NCBI GenBank assembly: GCA_013399695.1
Contig: VXAU01003699.1
Span: 568,701 to 632,700 of the forward strand
From: Formicarius rufipectus
Lineage: Eukaryota; Chordata; Aves; Passeriformes; Formicariidae
Direction: 5' to 3'
Length of the DNA stretch: 64,000 nt
Shown here: one piece after another, positions 13,585 through 27,363 of the stretch
Layout: the number at the start of each line of letters is the position of its first letter
Numbering within the stretch: the first letter of the stretch is position 1
Notes under the pieces: generated by a model
Told to the model about the DNA's origin: nothing
Database searches by the model: none
The model's input: the letters and a program-made list of their open reading frames with translations, nothing else
Program-made: the position numbers and the translations under genes

Positions 13585-14346
13585 TTGCAGAATGGCTGAC
13601 CAATTGCTGCTGAGGAAAGAGATCTTGGAATTACAAAAGTTAACTGGAGGAAAAAAAAACAAACCCAGTGAAAACAATTAGCCAAAACAAAACTAAAACC
13701 ATAGCTCAGTGTTCAGTAGGAGGCAGAAACTATTAAGAGAGGCAGAGGAATAATCATTACTTCATGCGTGAGTCCATGGTGCTCTCCTAAACCAAAGGTA
13801 TTTTAGAAAACTTCCTCCCCACCTCTTTTTAACTATAGTTAGAATCTGAAAAGTTACAGAGAAAGGCAAGTAGGATGATCAGAGGTGAGGAACTGTTCTC
13901 TGTAGAAAGAATAACTAGATACTTTTCACTCTGGGACAGGTGACTGAGAGGGATATAATAAAACTCCATAAAATCAGATTAGCATGGGGAACGTGATTAG
14001 GGAACCATTATTCACTTATAATACAAGAAAAATCAGAATCAGTTTATTGTCAAATAACAAGTTAAAATCATCAGTGTTTAATAATACATACTAGTACCTA
14101 AAACAATTCTGAGGGGCTGTAGATAATAGAAATTGCATGGATTCCAAAAGTAATTAGACAAACTCATGAAATCCACAAAGAACTGAATCATAGTGTAAGA
14201 CTGCAGATGACTGAGAGATGGAATATTTATAGTAGGGAGGCATCACTACATGTCTGTCATATTGTACTCTCTTCTAAGCACCTTCTACTAAGCACTAGAA
14301 TATTGTGACTTTTGGTCTGAACAAATAATACTGTTCTCACATATTA
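13585..14346 (+). mobile_element. Ancient CR1-type LINE, 3' part (pol C-terminus and 3' UTR), decayed
   Basis: About 760 bp follows the order of an old CR1 3' region. At 13610-13632 there is a stretch matching the 'EERDLG' codons of the pol C-terminal part. At about 13768 comes 'gtccatggtgc', corresponding to KSMVRP. At about 13858 there is 'agagaaaggcaa', then a TATAAAATC-like block near 13965. At 14152-14168 is 'taattagacaaactcatg', and at about 14310 an ending of the 'tttggtctga' type. These blocks match the 3' end of CR1 lineages shared with turtles and crocodilians rather than the young bird CR1 type. Stops and indels are frequent, and no coding capacity remains. The order of blocks is seen directly; the lineage assignment is from memory. 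Confidence 0.7.
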
Positions 14347-17300
14347 GATGGTGTTTACAGAAAATACAGCCATGATGGAATCTTCTTACTAGGACTTTGC
14401 TTTTCTTTTTTTGGGGTGTTTGAAATGTAAAATACCTGCCATTTCACTGGAAGCGATGGTGATGATGCTCAACACATCTGAAGATCATTCCCCAAGTTGT
14501 TTTTTAAAGGGATTCTCTAGACAGCTGCACCAAATTATTCCTGACATAAGGGACCTGCTCAGTTTTGCTGTGTTTATCTTTTAATTTACAATAGCAAATG
14601 AGATACGGATTAACCAAGTTAACCAAGAAAGAGGTACTAAGAATCTAAAGAGAACAGATGTTTTCTTTCCCTTGTTCATTATAGTCTATGCAGGGTTTTG
14701 ACATCCAGTGATGTTGCATTGCACTGCCCCCAAACATAGCTTGTGTCAGAGGAGTATCAGAGATATCAAGAGGTGTTTTGTTCTTTTTTCAAAATGAATA
14801 GATTCCTTTTCATCATTCTTACCAAGGAGTTTCTGGTAAGTTGATTCAGAAATCCAAAATCTTAAAACTAAAAGGGAAAGCTGAAGTAGTTGTTGAAGTT
14901 GGTCATATAACTCTTTGTATTTTTAAATTTGATTGGTGCCTTAGCCCTTCCCTCTCTCCAGTCAGTGCCTCACTAAAATACCTTGTTATCCCAAAGGCTG
15001 GTGTTCTTGTGTTATACTGCAGTAATCTTCTCTCAGGTTAGGTTTGCCCTTAATATATCACATCATGTTTATGCACAGACAGTACTCTAATCACAGGATC
15101 TGTGTGCCTTTCAGTGAATGAACAGTGTAAAACAAGTTATATTTTTTCTATCACTGTAAGTGTACAGAGTTGGAAACAACTCTCTCTTCTAAGAGTTTCT
15201 CTCTTCTTGTTGTAATCTTTCCTCATTTCTCACTTCTTCCAGCTCCCTTCCACTTTGGTTTGCATTTTTAAGGTATGATTTGGTAGCTAAGAGGAAAATA
15301 CTGAGAGTACATAATTTAAATTAGAGTGGGCTCTGCCATGTTTTCTTTAAAACTACAGAATAAAACTTATCTATGTAGAGTACAAGATCAGTAAAGTCCC
15401 ATATCTTACCAATACATCTTAAGGTATTTTGTTTTTCCCTCTAGTGTAATAAAGATGTCCTGAATTTATGAGTCAAAAATGTCTGTAGCAAAAAGAAAAA
15501 TACAAACATACAAGATTCTTTTCCCACTCCTACATTTTGCTTCATGTTTTTGTAATACTCCATCTGTATTTCTTCAAATAGTTCTGATGAGACAATATAG
15601 TAGGTTCCTCTGTCCTTCCTCTTCCTTTTATAATACCTCCCTGAATAGTAAGGGGAATATACTTACTGGCTTGAGAAACAGGTCTCAAAGCTATATGAAA
15701 TTTTTTTGGTGTCTGAAATGATGTACAAGGTGCAGAAGATGAAGCTTCTTCAAATTACAAAAAAATATAGCAGTTATGGCTTCCCTTGCCTATAAAATAT
15801 ACTATGCCTGCCTTTGGAGACCAGAAAAGTCTGAAGTTTGTAAGCCTTTTGCCTCATTGGTAAATAGAAATAAATAAACTAAACAAAGCACACCACGAGT
15901 GCCTAGTTCATCATTCCTAATTCCACTTTCTCTTCAAATAGGATGGTGTTTGCTCCATATACTCTGTCAGACTAAACTTACTGTGCTCTAAAAAAGTCCA
16001 AGGTACCATTCATAGTCCAAATTTACTGTAATGCCTGAAATACGAACTGACAGGGAAAACACAGTCCAAATTTTGCTGACTTTTTTGGAGAGATATATAT
16101 TCAGTGATACGCACAGCAGCACAATTTCACCTATGTTTTCAATATAACTATAAGAAAGATTCAGGGCAACAAGCCTTGTTCAATTTGGAGTCACAGTGGT
16201 AGCCTCGTGGTCCCTCTAAAGCATCTTGCCTCCTGACATGTAGTGAATGAATCAAAGTTTCTGTATGTCTTACCAATTGCCAACTGGTGTTTCCACTGCT
16301 TGACACCTTCATGAGGTATTCAAAGTTATAAGCCCAGAATGGAACATCTTGAGACCAAAGAAACAACAAATTTTTCTTGTCTTGCCCCTCACACTATGTG
16401 GTGTGCCACTTAGATGTTGTTCATTATTTGGATTCATATCTTTGTATCTTTTTAATTGCCTCATTCACATTTCTTATGCTCTGGCCAACTTTGTTGCAGC
16501 TTGTGTCTCATCATGTTCTCTTGCAATTCATCACTCTAGCTCCCAGCAGCCTAATGGGATGCCATGTAACAGAATTTAACACAACAGAATGTATAAAAAA
16601 ATATTTTTTTCAAAATGTTTTCATCTGCCAATATGTTAGGTACTGAGCCATGAATGTGTGCATAATGGGGAAACAGAAGCTGTATGCCCAGTCAAGTACG
16701 TCTGCTGCTTGTGAATTAATAAGCAGATCTCTCCAAAGTAAAACAGGATTTCAATTTACAAACATTTGCTGTAGCTATTGGCAGTCCATTGCTTCCTAGT
16801 TCTGATATTCAGATCTTCAAGAGAGTCTCCCTCCCTCCTTGCCCATGACCAAAGGCAAGTGTCAAACATTTCTGAAGGACACTCCATAGTTTTGATTTGT
16901 CTTTATTTCTATGAACTTCCATTTTTTGTTGTTGTTTTTGTTTTCTTGTTTCTGATATTGTTTTACTCAAATTTACAGGCAATTCCTCTTCCAAAGGAAT
17001 ACATTGGATGCAGTGTACTTAATTTTTTAACTAAATGTCCCAAGCTTTGGTACAAGTCTTGAGGAACTTACATTAATGTTGTAGCTGTCCATTTCATTTT
17101 GTGATGGATTTTTCTTAAAACAGTGTGTGATGAAGTACTGTTCTTTTTAGGAGGGGAGACAAAAGTAGAGAAAGGCTAAGTGTATGAGTAAAGATTATAT
17201 GAACTGTGAGTCACAGGATAGAAATGAACCTAATGCTTCTGAATAGAGTGAAATAACTCCCAGAATGCCATTTCATCCTATCTTAACTCCAAGTTCCTTC

Positions 17301-18445
17301 TACACCCCTATATGATCAGTTGATTCTCTTAAAATGTTTGCATCATCAGAAGATAAATAGAGAGAAATTGTCTGGTTGAGGGAGATGTACAATATCAGAC
17401 TTAGAAGGACAAAAATTAAAACCAAATTAAAATATGAGAAACCCCCAAAAGGAAGGGAAAGTGCAGCCATTGGAAAAGTAGATGAAATAACACAAGAGAA
17501 TAAAATAAAAGTCAGTGCACTTAAAATTTTATAGAAAGTTGAATTTGAAGGAATAAGATAGAAAAGCAAGTGGAGAACATCAGAGATAATGAATTCAAGA
17601 CAGCAAGTTGATTCCAAGACCTGTCCTTAAGTTTATGGGGAGGAAGGATTAAAAAAGCTGGGTTGGGGAAGAGTGGTCGGAGAAAGCAGTTTTCTCTGAA
17701 CAGAATGAGAAAAGGCTTTAGATGTGTTTTAGCTGTAATAAGCAAGAATGGGTTGGTATTTTGGATCTACTCTGTTTTAGAAACAAATTTTCGTAAGAAC
17801 CTGGGGGGTTAGAATAAAAGGGAGCAGTTAGCACAACTTCAAATCTAAGTGATGCTAACAACAGCATTCCCTATAAAAATGGAAAGTGAGAGCATTCTTG
17901 GCAAATATCAAGCTCATCTTTACAGCCTTTAAATGCCACATATATTAATACTGATGAGAATTAGCCCATGTTTGCTGGTTTTACATATGTTTCCTCCTTA
18001 TGCAAAATGCCAACAACAAAGTGACTGCATATGTATGCAGCTGTAGATAACTAGTGGACAATGGACCTGTTTTTTCATATATTAAGCTTTAAAATCAGTC
18101 TCAAGCACAAAAAGCATTGCTCTGTGCTCTTGTGCCTGCTAAAACACATTTGCTTCCAGCAACAAACAATAAAAAAACTCCATGTGTCACTTAGATTACA
18201 CACAGAATCCAAATCACTAAAGAGACACAATATCACAAATAAGTATCTGTAGAGGTTTGTCAGCTCCAATGAAGTTATACTTTTCCAGAGTTTGCTTTTT
18301 TCCATGTATCTGTGCAATTACTCACTTCACAGAAAAAGGATGATGCCACCAAAATGATGAAACCTTAATATAACCTTTTCAGCAAGAGATAAAATATATT
18401 GATTGGTGACTGTTGAAGGACATCATTAAGTAGTTCAATGTTTAA
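14347..18445. other. AT-rich non-coding DNA
   Basis: No gene, RNA gene or transposon recognised. Open frames of up to 105 codons (for example 17300-17617 on the minus strand) show hydrophobic, low-complexity translations typical of AT-rich non-coding DNA. Confidence 0.65.
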
Positions 18446-18766
18446 TTTCTTTCTTTCTTTCTTTCGTTCTTTCTTTCTTTCTTTCGTTCTTTCTTTCTTT
18501 CTTTCGTTCTTTCTTTCTTTCTTTCGTTCTTTCTTTCTTTCTTTCGTTCTTTCTTTCTTTCTTTCGTTCTTTCTTTCTTTCTTTCGTTCTTTCTTTCTTT
18601 CTTTCGTTCTTTCTTTCTTTCTTTCGTTCTTTCTTTCTTTCTTTCGTTCTTTCTTTCTTTCTTTCGTTCTTTCTTTCTTTCTTTCGTTCTTTCTTTCTTT
18701 CTTTTCTTTTCTTTTCTCTCTCTTTCTTTCTCTCTTCCTCTCTTTTCTTTTTTCTTATTTATTATT
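18446..18766. repeat. Pyrimidine-rich satellite-like array, 12 perfect 20-bp units
   Basis: The array starts as (CTTT)n. From 18461 to 18700 it becomes twelve consecutive, identical copies of the 20-bp unit CTTTCGTTCTTTCTTTCTTT. Each copy carries one CGTT variant in an otherwise CTTT background. After 18700 it decays into irregular CTTTT, CTCT and CTTCCT steps up to about 18766. It is almost pure pyrimidine on this strand, broken only by one G per unit. Because 20 is not a multiple of 3, both strands read open for long distances (a 152-codon frame on + and a 123-codon Lys/Glu/Arg-rich frame on -). These are composition artefacts and not genes. Confidence 0.97.
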
Positions 18767-21134
18767 TGGTTGCCCAGCAGGCATCTCTGTACTGACTGAC
18801 CCTGCCAGTTCAACTATTAAAGAATTTATCTCTCTGAGGAGGCCTGATGTAAACATGATAATCTGTTTGGCGGCCCTTATGATGTCCCATGAATAAAACA
18901 TATGACAACACAGTTTGAGCTGAAGAGCTTACTATCTGTTACCAAAGAGAGTGTTTGGAAGCTCCCTGATGGCTCAGCCATTCTGAATCCCAAAGATGGT
19001 CTGCTTTATACTCCAGTTAACCCACTCAGACTACTCACAAAAGGTGCAGTTAACTATTTTTCCCTGCCAGCATCCAATTTTTGAATGGCTTATTAAAAAG
19101 GAACTAATGCAAGACACTGAGAAGTTTAATAGCATATCTGTCTATGATGAGAGAGAAAGGATTTTCTTCAAGCCAAGGTAGTGCTTTGTGCAAAGCAGGT
19201 AAGCAGGAAGGATTCCTCAGATGCATTGCATTTGTGAACTATTTTAAATAAGCAAACGTATCCTTTCACTACATGTTGAAACCAAGGAACTCTGATTCAT
19301 GGTTCTGCCCACTAGACTGAGAATCACTACTTGGCAAGCTAAAGAGGTAAAACCTGTTCCTAGTCCTTAAGGCAGATAAAACCAGTGTGGAATTGTTTAA
19401 TGTGACCTTTCAAGCACAAGAGCACTGTTGTTTTTCTATTTTCAAGTTTGTTTTTAAAACCTAGTCATTAAAAAATGCTTATAGCACACTTTTTTTCCCC
19501 TGGAAATCTCTTCCTTTATGTAGAAGCTTTGGCCATTAATCCTTTAATTATGTTCTTGCATATATTTAATTTTTGATCTTCTGTACTAGGAAATGCACAT
19601 TTTATATAAAGGTTGTTTTATACTATTGCCTAACAGCTGCTATTGGCCAAGCAATTTTCCAGGGACTGTCTCTTGTCCATCAGCAGTTCTCTTTTCAGCA
19701 GCAAACAGTACACTTAGCAGAGCACTTTCNNNNNNNNNNNNNNNNNNNNNNNNNNNNNNNNTACCCTGTAACTTCCTTCTTTCTTGTTAGTTGTTATCAG
19801 ATGCCACTTATTCCTTCCTAGTAGTAATGTCTGTGTAAAACTCAGATGAGAATAAATGGGTTAAACAGATGAGGCGGTTGGGGTTTTTTTAGTAAATTCA
19901 AGCTCTGGAAGTGAAAAGTTATTTGAATAATCAGTGCAATACAGTGACTGAATGTCAAGGAAATGTCTAGTTTAAAATAAATAAAATTAATACCTGACTA
20001 AATTTGGTTTTGATCAACTTCCTGATGAGTCTAATTTATTATATGAAATATTTCAGGTAATATTAAAATTGGGCAGTTAAAACTGTCAAATAATATTTTA
20101 GAAGTAAAAGCTTCTACATTTTTAATGCCTCAATTATGAATAAGTTAAAATATTTCCAGATCTGAATCTGCTATTGATTTCAGTAATATCAGAATTTGAT
20201 CCTCAGGGCAGTGTACAGCTAATATATATTGACATTAAAGGAGCTATAAGGATTTAAATCAGTGGAGACGCAGAAGTTGTAAGTGCTTGAGAACTACTGG
20301 GTTTCACCTGATTTTCTCTTTGTTTTCTTCTATTAGGTTTATTTATTTGTTAAAAAAATTTAGACTGCCTTAAGTGGGCTTTAGATTCTTGAAGAGAACA
20401 GAAAATAATTTTCTGAATCTTGTTTGCCAGTTTCCAGAGATCAGGGACTTCCTTAGGGTTTTCTTGGGTTTGTTTTGATGGAAGTCTGTCCTGTCTCCTT
20501 CAGCTTAGGAAAATCACTGTCACCTTTGTAGCTTAAATCTCTCTGATTCTCAATTTCAGCCAAACTCTTCACTTCGACTCATGCATCAAGAGAAGGGCAA
20601 TAATTCCCTCAGTGCTGTGGTTGTCTGCTCATAGTTTTGCTTGGAAAAAAAAAAACAACAAAACAACAAAGTTGTTCTTACTATTTCTTTGTTTCTTTTT
20701 CTGTATTCCCACACAGAATTTTTGATTTCTTTCATTATAAAAGCAGGTTTGACTGGTTAAAGGTTATCATGACAGTAGTCTCAGTTTAGTCTCTTCATTA
20801 TGTGTTTGTAAAATTACTGCCCAAACATTGTCCCAAGTTGCCAATTGCAGGTGCCAAAAAAATTATGCATTATTATAGTTAAATGCTATGTCTGCTAAGC
20901 ACTTTACCTGTGAGAAGAACTGGTGTAATAGGATAAGTGCATTTAAATATATATTTTTTTTCCTGTTCTGTTTAGTTTGAGATGTAGGTTTATAGCCTTT
21001 GAAAAGTAGTTCAAAATATTTATTATAAGATAGACATGGTCTGGTGCAAAAATGAAGGGAAGACATGACAAAATGCATCAAAGAGGAAAAAACAAAAGAA
21101 AGTTTTTCTCTATTTTTTATCTCTTTCAAGAGAT
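18767..21134. other. AT-rich non-coding DNA containing an assembly gap
   Basis: Nothing gene-like apart from short chance frames. It includes the run of Ns at 19730-19761. An A/C-rich run lies at about 20646-20671. No transposon was recognised until the CR1 piece that starts near 21135. Confidence 0.65.
19730..19761. other. Assembly gap (32 Ns)
   Basis: Thirty-two consecutive undetermined bases. The true size of the missing sequence is unknown. Open frames drawn across it are not meaningful. Confidence 0.98.
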
Positions 21135-21345
21135 GTCATGTATATCAGGGAGGAATGGTCAGGTTAGGTATTGGGGAAAATTATCTTCTATGGAAGTGCT
21201 GTATTTTATTGCCTTTGGAATCTCCAAATAGATTGGAGAGACATCTGTGGACAATTACACCAAGCTTAGTGGATCCCACCTTGGACAGAGGGTTGGACTA
21301 CATGAGTTGTAAAGGTCCTTCTCAGTCCTGTTTTTAATTCACAGT
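21135..21345 (+). mobile_element. CR1 LINE 3'-end fragment, decayed
   Basis: At 21153-21195 the order 'ggtcaggttaggtattgggga..atcttct' follows the CR1 codons RLGIRKNFF. At 21280-21325 the order 'gacagagggttggacta..ttgtaaaggtcc' matches the conserved CR1 3' untranslated end. The middle is diverged and contains deletions. It is too short and broken to encode anything. A stray 'attctatgattctg' tail-like motif at 21591-21604 may be part of another CR1 remnant, but nothing upstream of it aligns by eye. Confidence 0.6.
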
Positions 21346-24300
21346 TTTCTAACATCAATGTAAAGAACACATACAGCTATATAGGAATACATTACTTTCA
21401 TTTTCATTCTGAGACAGAGGCTCAGTCTCAAGGGCAGGAGACCCTAGATCAAACATCAATAAAATCTACTTTTATAATCCAGCAGAGGTTGAATGTGACC
21501 CTTCAGAAAGTAGACACCATTTTGTATGCTGTCAGCAGCAATAAGGAAAAAAAAAAAAAGATAGAGAAATTGTTTCCATTAGTCTGACTTATTCTATGAT
21601 TCTGTTACTCTGTGACCCAATGCAAATAAAGTAGGAGGCTGGATTAAGAGTGAGACATTCCATTTCACAGCAATCACTTGCAGGTAGATTTGAAGGGAGT
21701 TTCCATGCTCACGGACAATTAGTGGGTTCCAAATTATTTCTTTGTGAAGTTTTTTAAGACTAAAAAGTGAAATTCACTTATTAATTAATGTTTTAAAAAA
21801 ACTGAAGTGGGGAGGGAGGGAGTAGATTTCATGTTTAACATAATTCACTTAGAAGCAATCATTCAGCTCACTAAGAGTTTATAGTATCTGACAACTGCTT
21901 TCCGTGTCTTTCTCTTCTACATATTAATACAGCATATGTGATGCAGCAGAATATTTTTGTGAGGACTCTCATGAGGTGCTTCAGTGGTATTCTGAGACAG
22001 AGCAGGCTTCCAGAGTATTTATTAGAGTCAAGATGGAAGTAAAAATGTCATATAACAGAAGAGCAGTGGGGGTTTTGATGAGATATGAAGAACTGTCATC
22101 TTTGAAATTTCCCTCTCCAAATCACTTTCCATTCTGGGTAGGTTTTGCACAGTCTGAACAATGCTGGTGCCACACATCTAACTACTGATATTAGACATGA
22201 ACTGTTGCAGAGAACTGACACTTAAAAAAACTATTTAATGAGCATCTTTTTTTTACAGCAAGCAAATTAAGTTTTGAAAATTGAAGAGAATCCAATTGAA
22301 ATTTAAGAAAACAATATTGAGTGAAAACATTAGATATAAATTAGAGAATATTGATTTAGGACTAGAATCTTCTCCTTCAGATGACACTCTGAAGTGTCAC
22401 ACTCACAGTGCCCACCAGTGACAGGAAATTTGCTGGTGGCATATGCCAAAGGCAAGCACAGTTTCTCCAGAGAAGGTTTTGATCAGGGAAGCCTCTTTAC
22501 AAGGCATTACCTGAGCCGTCAGGCAGCTCCACTGCCTAATGCAAAAATAGGGAACAGGCACAAGAGTTCTCTCTGTGATCACTGCATATTTGGGAGAAGG
22601 TTTTGTCTAAAGTCATGTCTCAGCTTTTTCCAGCTCTTTTCCAATTTTGTGTATCCCATCCAGTACAGTTTTCAGTGTTACACCCTCAATTTACAGGACA
22701 TTAACACTTATTTCTGTCTATCATATAAATTATTAAATACCAGCAGAGACTTTACTAGAAGCTTTATGATTACTGCTAGCCTATGATGAATTCACATGAT
22801 CCATGTATCAAAGGTAAGACTTGCTAATATATCAAAAGTGGTCTGATCAAGATTATTTGGGTCCTACCTACACACACGCAGTGGCTAATGCCCCAAAGTT
22901 GGGTATTAAATCATGGTTGTGTATTAAACATAGTTTATTGTAGATGTACTGTGTAACTGTGTGGACAATTAATGGGATGTTTTCTTCAGAGTAACCTGGA
23001 AGAGTTGTCTATACAAACCTTTATGAAAGATTGTTGCTACCTTATATAAAGCAACTATGGGATGGGATCCATATAAATGGATTTTTGGCTGTTTTTAACA
23101 ATGTTGAAAACAACCACTCAGTTTTTCATAGTTACTCCGAGAAAAATAATATCCAGTCTTTAGAACTGGCTGGGAAAATAACATCTGCAAAGTATAAATC
23201 TGGGACTACAACCATAGTGAGTACTAGGAACACCTGAGAATCTTTTATATTAAAAAGTATAGTACTTTTCTTTCTGTGGTCTCCTTTATAAAAAAAATGG
23301 AACTGTTTATGAAAATCCTAAAACTTGCAATAATTCTGACACAAATTGTTTTGTTCCTTTCATGAGAAAAGCACTGATTTTTTGCCCCTTCATATTGAAT
23401 AGAGTTAACATCAATATAGCTGTTTTGCCTAACTACAACTTCTAGAAGCGAACACCTTATCATGCCAGAAAACCACTTTTTGTTCATGCACCTGCACAAT
23501 GATTAATGGAGGTACAGCCCTGGAAACAGCATTTGGCAGTTAACAGCTGCTACCAGCACTCTGGAGAGTGCACAGAACCTTGCAAAATTAAAGCCACAGA
23601 TTTGTTCTCCTCTAAAAAGCCAAACAGAACTCCTGAATCATGTGTGAGGTGTAGATTGTGCATCATAATTTCAGGTATGCTCTTTAACTCTTGTCTAAGA
23701 GTGACAAGTTCAAAGTCAGCTGATACATTACAACAAAAGACCTCTCAGAAAACTGCCAGCACACACCTGGAGAATATTGCTGACACAAGCAAATAATTTT
23801 AAAGCAGTCAAATTAAAACAAACAAAAAAGTTGCAGTATGAAACATAGCCAACTGACACACCTCAGCCAAGATGAAAGCACCCAGTTAGTCTCAAAAGAA
23901 AATATATAAAAGATAAAGAAATAAATGAGAACTAGGACAGCAGCACCAAACGATTCCTTTTTGCAACAACAACATCAGTTCAATATTGAAGCCACAGCTG
24001 TACTGCCATGGAGTGAACAACCATATTGACCTAAATCTGTGTCCCAACAGCTGGTAACAGCTGGTAAGTGACACTCAGGCTTTCTGATTACATGAAGCAT
24101 GTATGACCTGATCTTGGATTTACTGTGTGCTCAGTAGAAAGTGTTCAAGGTGAGCTTCAAAAGAAAACTAAAACCACTCTTCTTGACCCTAAAGTGGCCT
24201 GTAATATCATTTGCCACAGTAGCACACTAGACAAGATACCAAGAAAACTCATATACAGATTCTGATAACTTCTCTAAAATAAATATTTTCAGGCTACACA

Positions 24301-27300
24301 TTCAGCACTTCAAGGTTCTCTAGAAAGTTAGAAAGTTTGGATTTGGCACTAATTTGGTTCCCATCAATTCATCAAAGACTTATTGACCAAGATCTTCAAG
24401 TCTGTTTACATATGCTTCCAATATCCATTTAGCCTCAAGGAATTTGTAATTACCAAGGGACTGAAGGGAATGTGAATGCTGATACAAGTGCCAGAGGTGA
24501 CTATCTCAAGAAAGAAGAGAGTCAAGCCAAGTTAATCTAGTTTTGATCTAGTACAGATACATTGTGAGAGCTCTGTGCCAAACCTGCTCAGGCTGTTGCT
24601 ATGGAGGGTGTTGCATTCATGTTAGATACTGATGTCAAACTTGTGTGGACTCCCTTGAAGTCTGCTCATTGCTGGCTCAAGAAAGTCTGACTGTTTTTTA
24701 TTAAACTTGGGCCTTCTTGTCTTGCTATGAAGATTGCTATAAATAAACACTGTTGTTTATGCAAGTCAAAGTGTTGCTGTTCTCAAACAGCTTATGATTT
24801 CCAGTTCTTGCTGAACCCTAACAGTGGTAGTAAAAGCTTGGAGAGAAAGCTGGCTCCATGCACTTCTAGACATCTCACTCATGCTCTGAAGCTTTTTATG
24901 GTTTATTAAATAAATGGATTTAATGGATGTGCTGGCCCTCTGTTCCTCCTGCAATACCTTTGAAGTACTCTCAGTGCTAGTTGTCAACTAAGAAAAAAAT
25001 ATCAGTCAGACTAATGAATAGGCCTAAAGTTTCCCCCCCATTCTCCTCCCCTGAGAAAAGGCCATGGTATATTGTTGAGGCAGTACAATCCCGATTTACT
25101 ATTCTCCTTATTCAGTCTCAGCTAAAAAAAAAACAAACAAAAAAAAAAAAACCACCACACAAACTTGCACCAAATTCCAGATTACTTGAGCATCTGAGAA
25201 CATCTGACTACTTGTCAATCTGACTACTTGTCAGGAAAAGAGTCTGAGTAAAGACTTGGCCATGGAATCTTTTGGAAGGGAAAGAAAAGGAAGAAACTCT
25301 GCTTGAGAGGTCAAATTCAGAAAATGACTTCGCTAGGGAATTTGTGCCAAAGGGGCAATGGTAAGTCACTGGGTTACAAAAGGAAACTAAGGGCCAGAGA
25401 CACTGAAAGGAGAGAGGTCCCACTGTGGAATGATTGGAATGCTCCAGAAGGGAAGACTCTATATTGACCATCTTGCTTGATCTGCATGTCAAAAGCAACT
25501 TCTGCTATGTAGAAACATACTTCTGTTTTGAAAAATGCTGTGATGAGCAAAAGTATTCAAGGCCATGGCATTGTTCTTTACCTCCAATGTTTTTGGGCAG
25601 GTATATGGCATGAAATAGCATGTCTTTCAAGAAATCCATGTACAAAAGGGATAATGGAAGTGAAGAGTAATGGTTGCCTTGTAATGATTGATTTTGCTGT
25701 AAGTAGGAGTAAGGCTCACTAATGTACCATCAAATTTTTAACTGGTAAGTTGCATAAACCTAGATATGATTTTTCAAATTATCTTAGTTTCACATAATTC
25801 TCCAGGCAAACTCAGAACTATTTGAGTCTAAGTAGGAGAATATCTTCCCTCAAGAACTTCTTACATAAGTTAACATGCATTTTGTGTGTAGCAAGGATGA
25901 GAGATGCTGGTAAATAACCACAGAACAATAATCTGTTGCCCAAATTGACCAAGCATTTACTACACATGCTGGCTTTTTGAGCACTTTCTGACAACAATGT
26001 AGTTTTTGGAGATACGCTCATCCATTGAATAAATGCATCCCATTTGCTATGATGAGAGGGTCCATTCCACAGAAAAAAAATAGAAACACACTGATTTTTT
26101 TTTATTCTGCCTTTCAGTTATATCCTCTCACACCAATTAGCTCTTTTACATTTTCTGTATTATATAGATTGAAATTTGTGAGAGAATACAGAGTAATTCC
26201 AAAGCAAATAGTCTTAGGTAATTTATTGGGATTGAAACTCTTATTTTTCGCTTATCAAGTCTGCTTCTCATTCTGCTTTTGAGGCCTTGAACTGACCCCA
26301 CTGGATAGGAATTTTGTCACTGGTTTAACAAAACATTATTATCAAAATGCAATGGCTTTTCAGCTTCTCTACTAAGGAACTTCATAGGTTTCAATATAAG
26401 GGAGTTGATGCTGTTTATCACTTAATCAATAGCAAATTGATCAATGAATCATCAGTGTAGACGTAGCTGCACAATGTATGCACATCCTTATTTCTGTCTA
26501 AAGGAGAAATTTGTCCTAAGCACCATTTAATTTCCAATCAAGGCTTCAGACACCAAATAGATAGGTATACTTGTAGGTATATTTATGGATATATATTGTT
26601 TTCCACTAAACCAATTACAGTGTCTTGAAGCTACTCATTCATTCACTATAGTTAAAAGGCAAATATGCATCAAGGTCTTTAACTAGAACTGAAGAAAAAA
26701 CCTGTCATTCAAAGATAAATGTTTTAAACTTCACTTAGTAGAAAGACAGTAAGCCAATTTACAATTGTTTCAGTATGGCTCAAATGCAATAACCGATGTT
26801 AACAAAAAGAAAAAAAACACTTCGTACTTGAAGTAGATTGACATAAGATACAATAATCTATGCAACACCTTTCTTCCCTATCCAAATGAAAATAAATACT
26901 AAGGAAATAGAAACTGTGAGCTAAGAAAACAGGGAAAATTACATAATCTAATGACTGATTCCAAATGTTAGCATCAGAGTCCTAAAGGCTGTTGCATAAT
27001 CTGTTGCTGCATTATACTAACTTTTCCAAAAAGTGACCCTTAAGAAAGCAGAATTTCCAGGCACAGTCTCGCAAAGGTCAGGCAACTTTGCATGTTTGGT
27101 GGGCATTATGGATGTTTCTCATATGGTACTCGTTTGAGAACTAGCAGCAGCAGCAACAGGCACCATGGCTGCTAGAAAAGTCATTGACTGCTAATTTTGA
27201 AGGCTGTTTTTAAATAAAGAGTTAGCCATGAGCTCAGGAGTTAATGCATTTGGTGTGATTTGAAACACTCTGACTATTGGTGAGAATGCGGAATTCTCCA

Positions 27301-27312
27301 GGCTTTAACATT
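21346..27312. other. AT-rich non-coding DNA
   Basis: No gene or recognisable transposon. The longest frame that is not low-complexity in the window (22394-22786, 130 codons, +) lies here. It shows no motif, signal peptide or repeat and has no splice or promoter context, so I do not call it. A-rich and A/C-rich runs lie at 21544-21559 and 25121-25160. Confidence 0.6.
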
Positions 27313-27363
27313 AAAAAGAAAAAAAAAAAAAAAAAAAAAAGAAAAAGAAGAAAAGAAAAGAAA
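27313..27363. repeat. A-rich run with G interruptions
   Basis: A pure A run of about 21 bases (27320-27340) is flanked by GAAAA, GAAG and GAAAAG steps. It could be the decayed poly(A) tail of a retrocopy, but I recognise nothing upstream of it. It is also long enough to be length-variable. Confidence 0.8.

Noticed and set aside
18438..18896. 152-codon + frame (Phe/Leu/Ser-rich) and the overlapping 123-codon minus frame (Lys/Glu/Arg-rich, 18442-18813)
   Set aside because: Both are translations of the CTTT/CGTT array. They are open only because the repeat contains no stop codon in these frames, and there is no unique protein sequence beyond the flanks.
22394..22786. 130-codon + frame, the longest that is not low-complexity
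   Set aside because: No recognisable domain, no signal peptide or repeat, no promoter or splice context. One frame of this length is not surprising in 64 kb read in six frames. A protein search would settle it.
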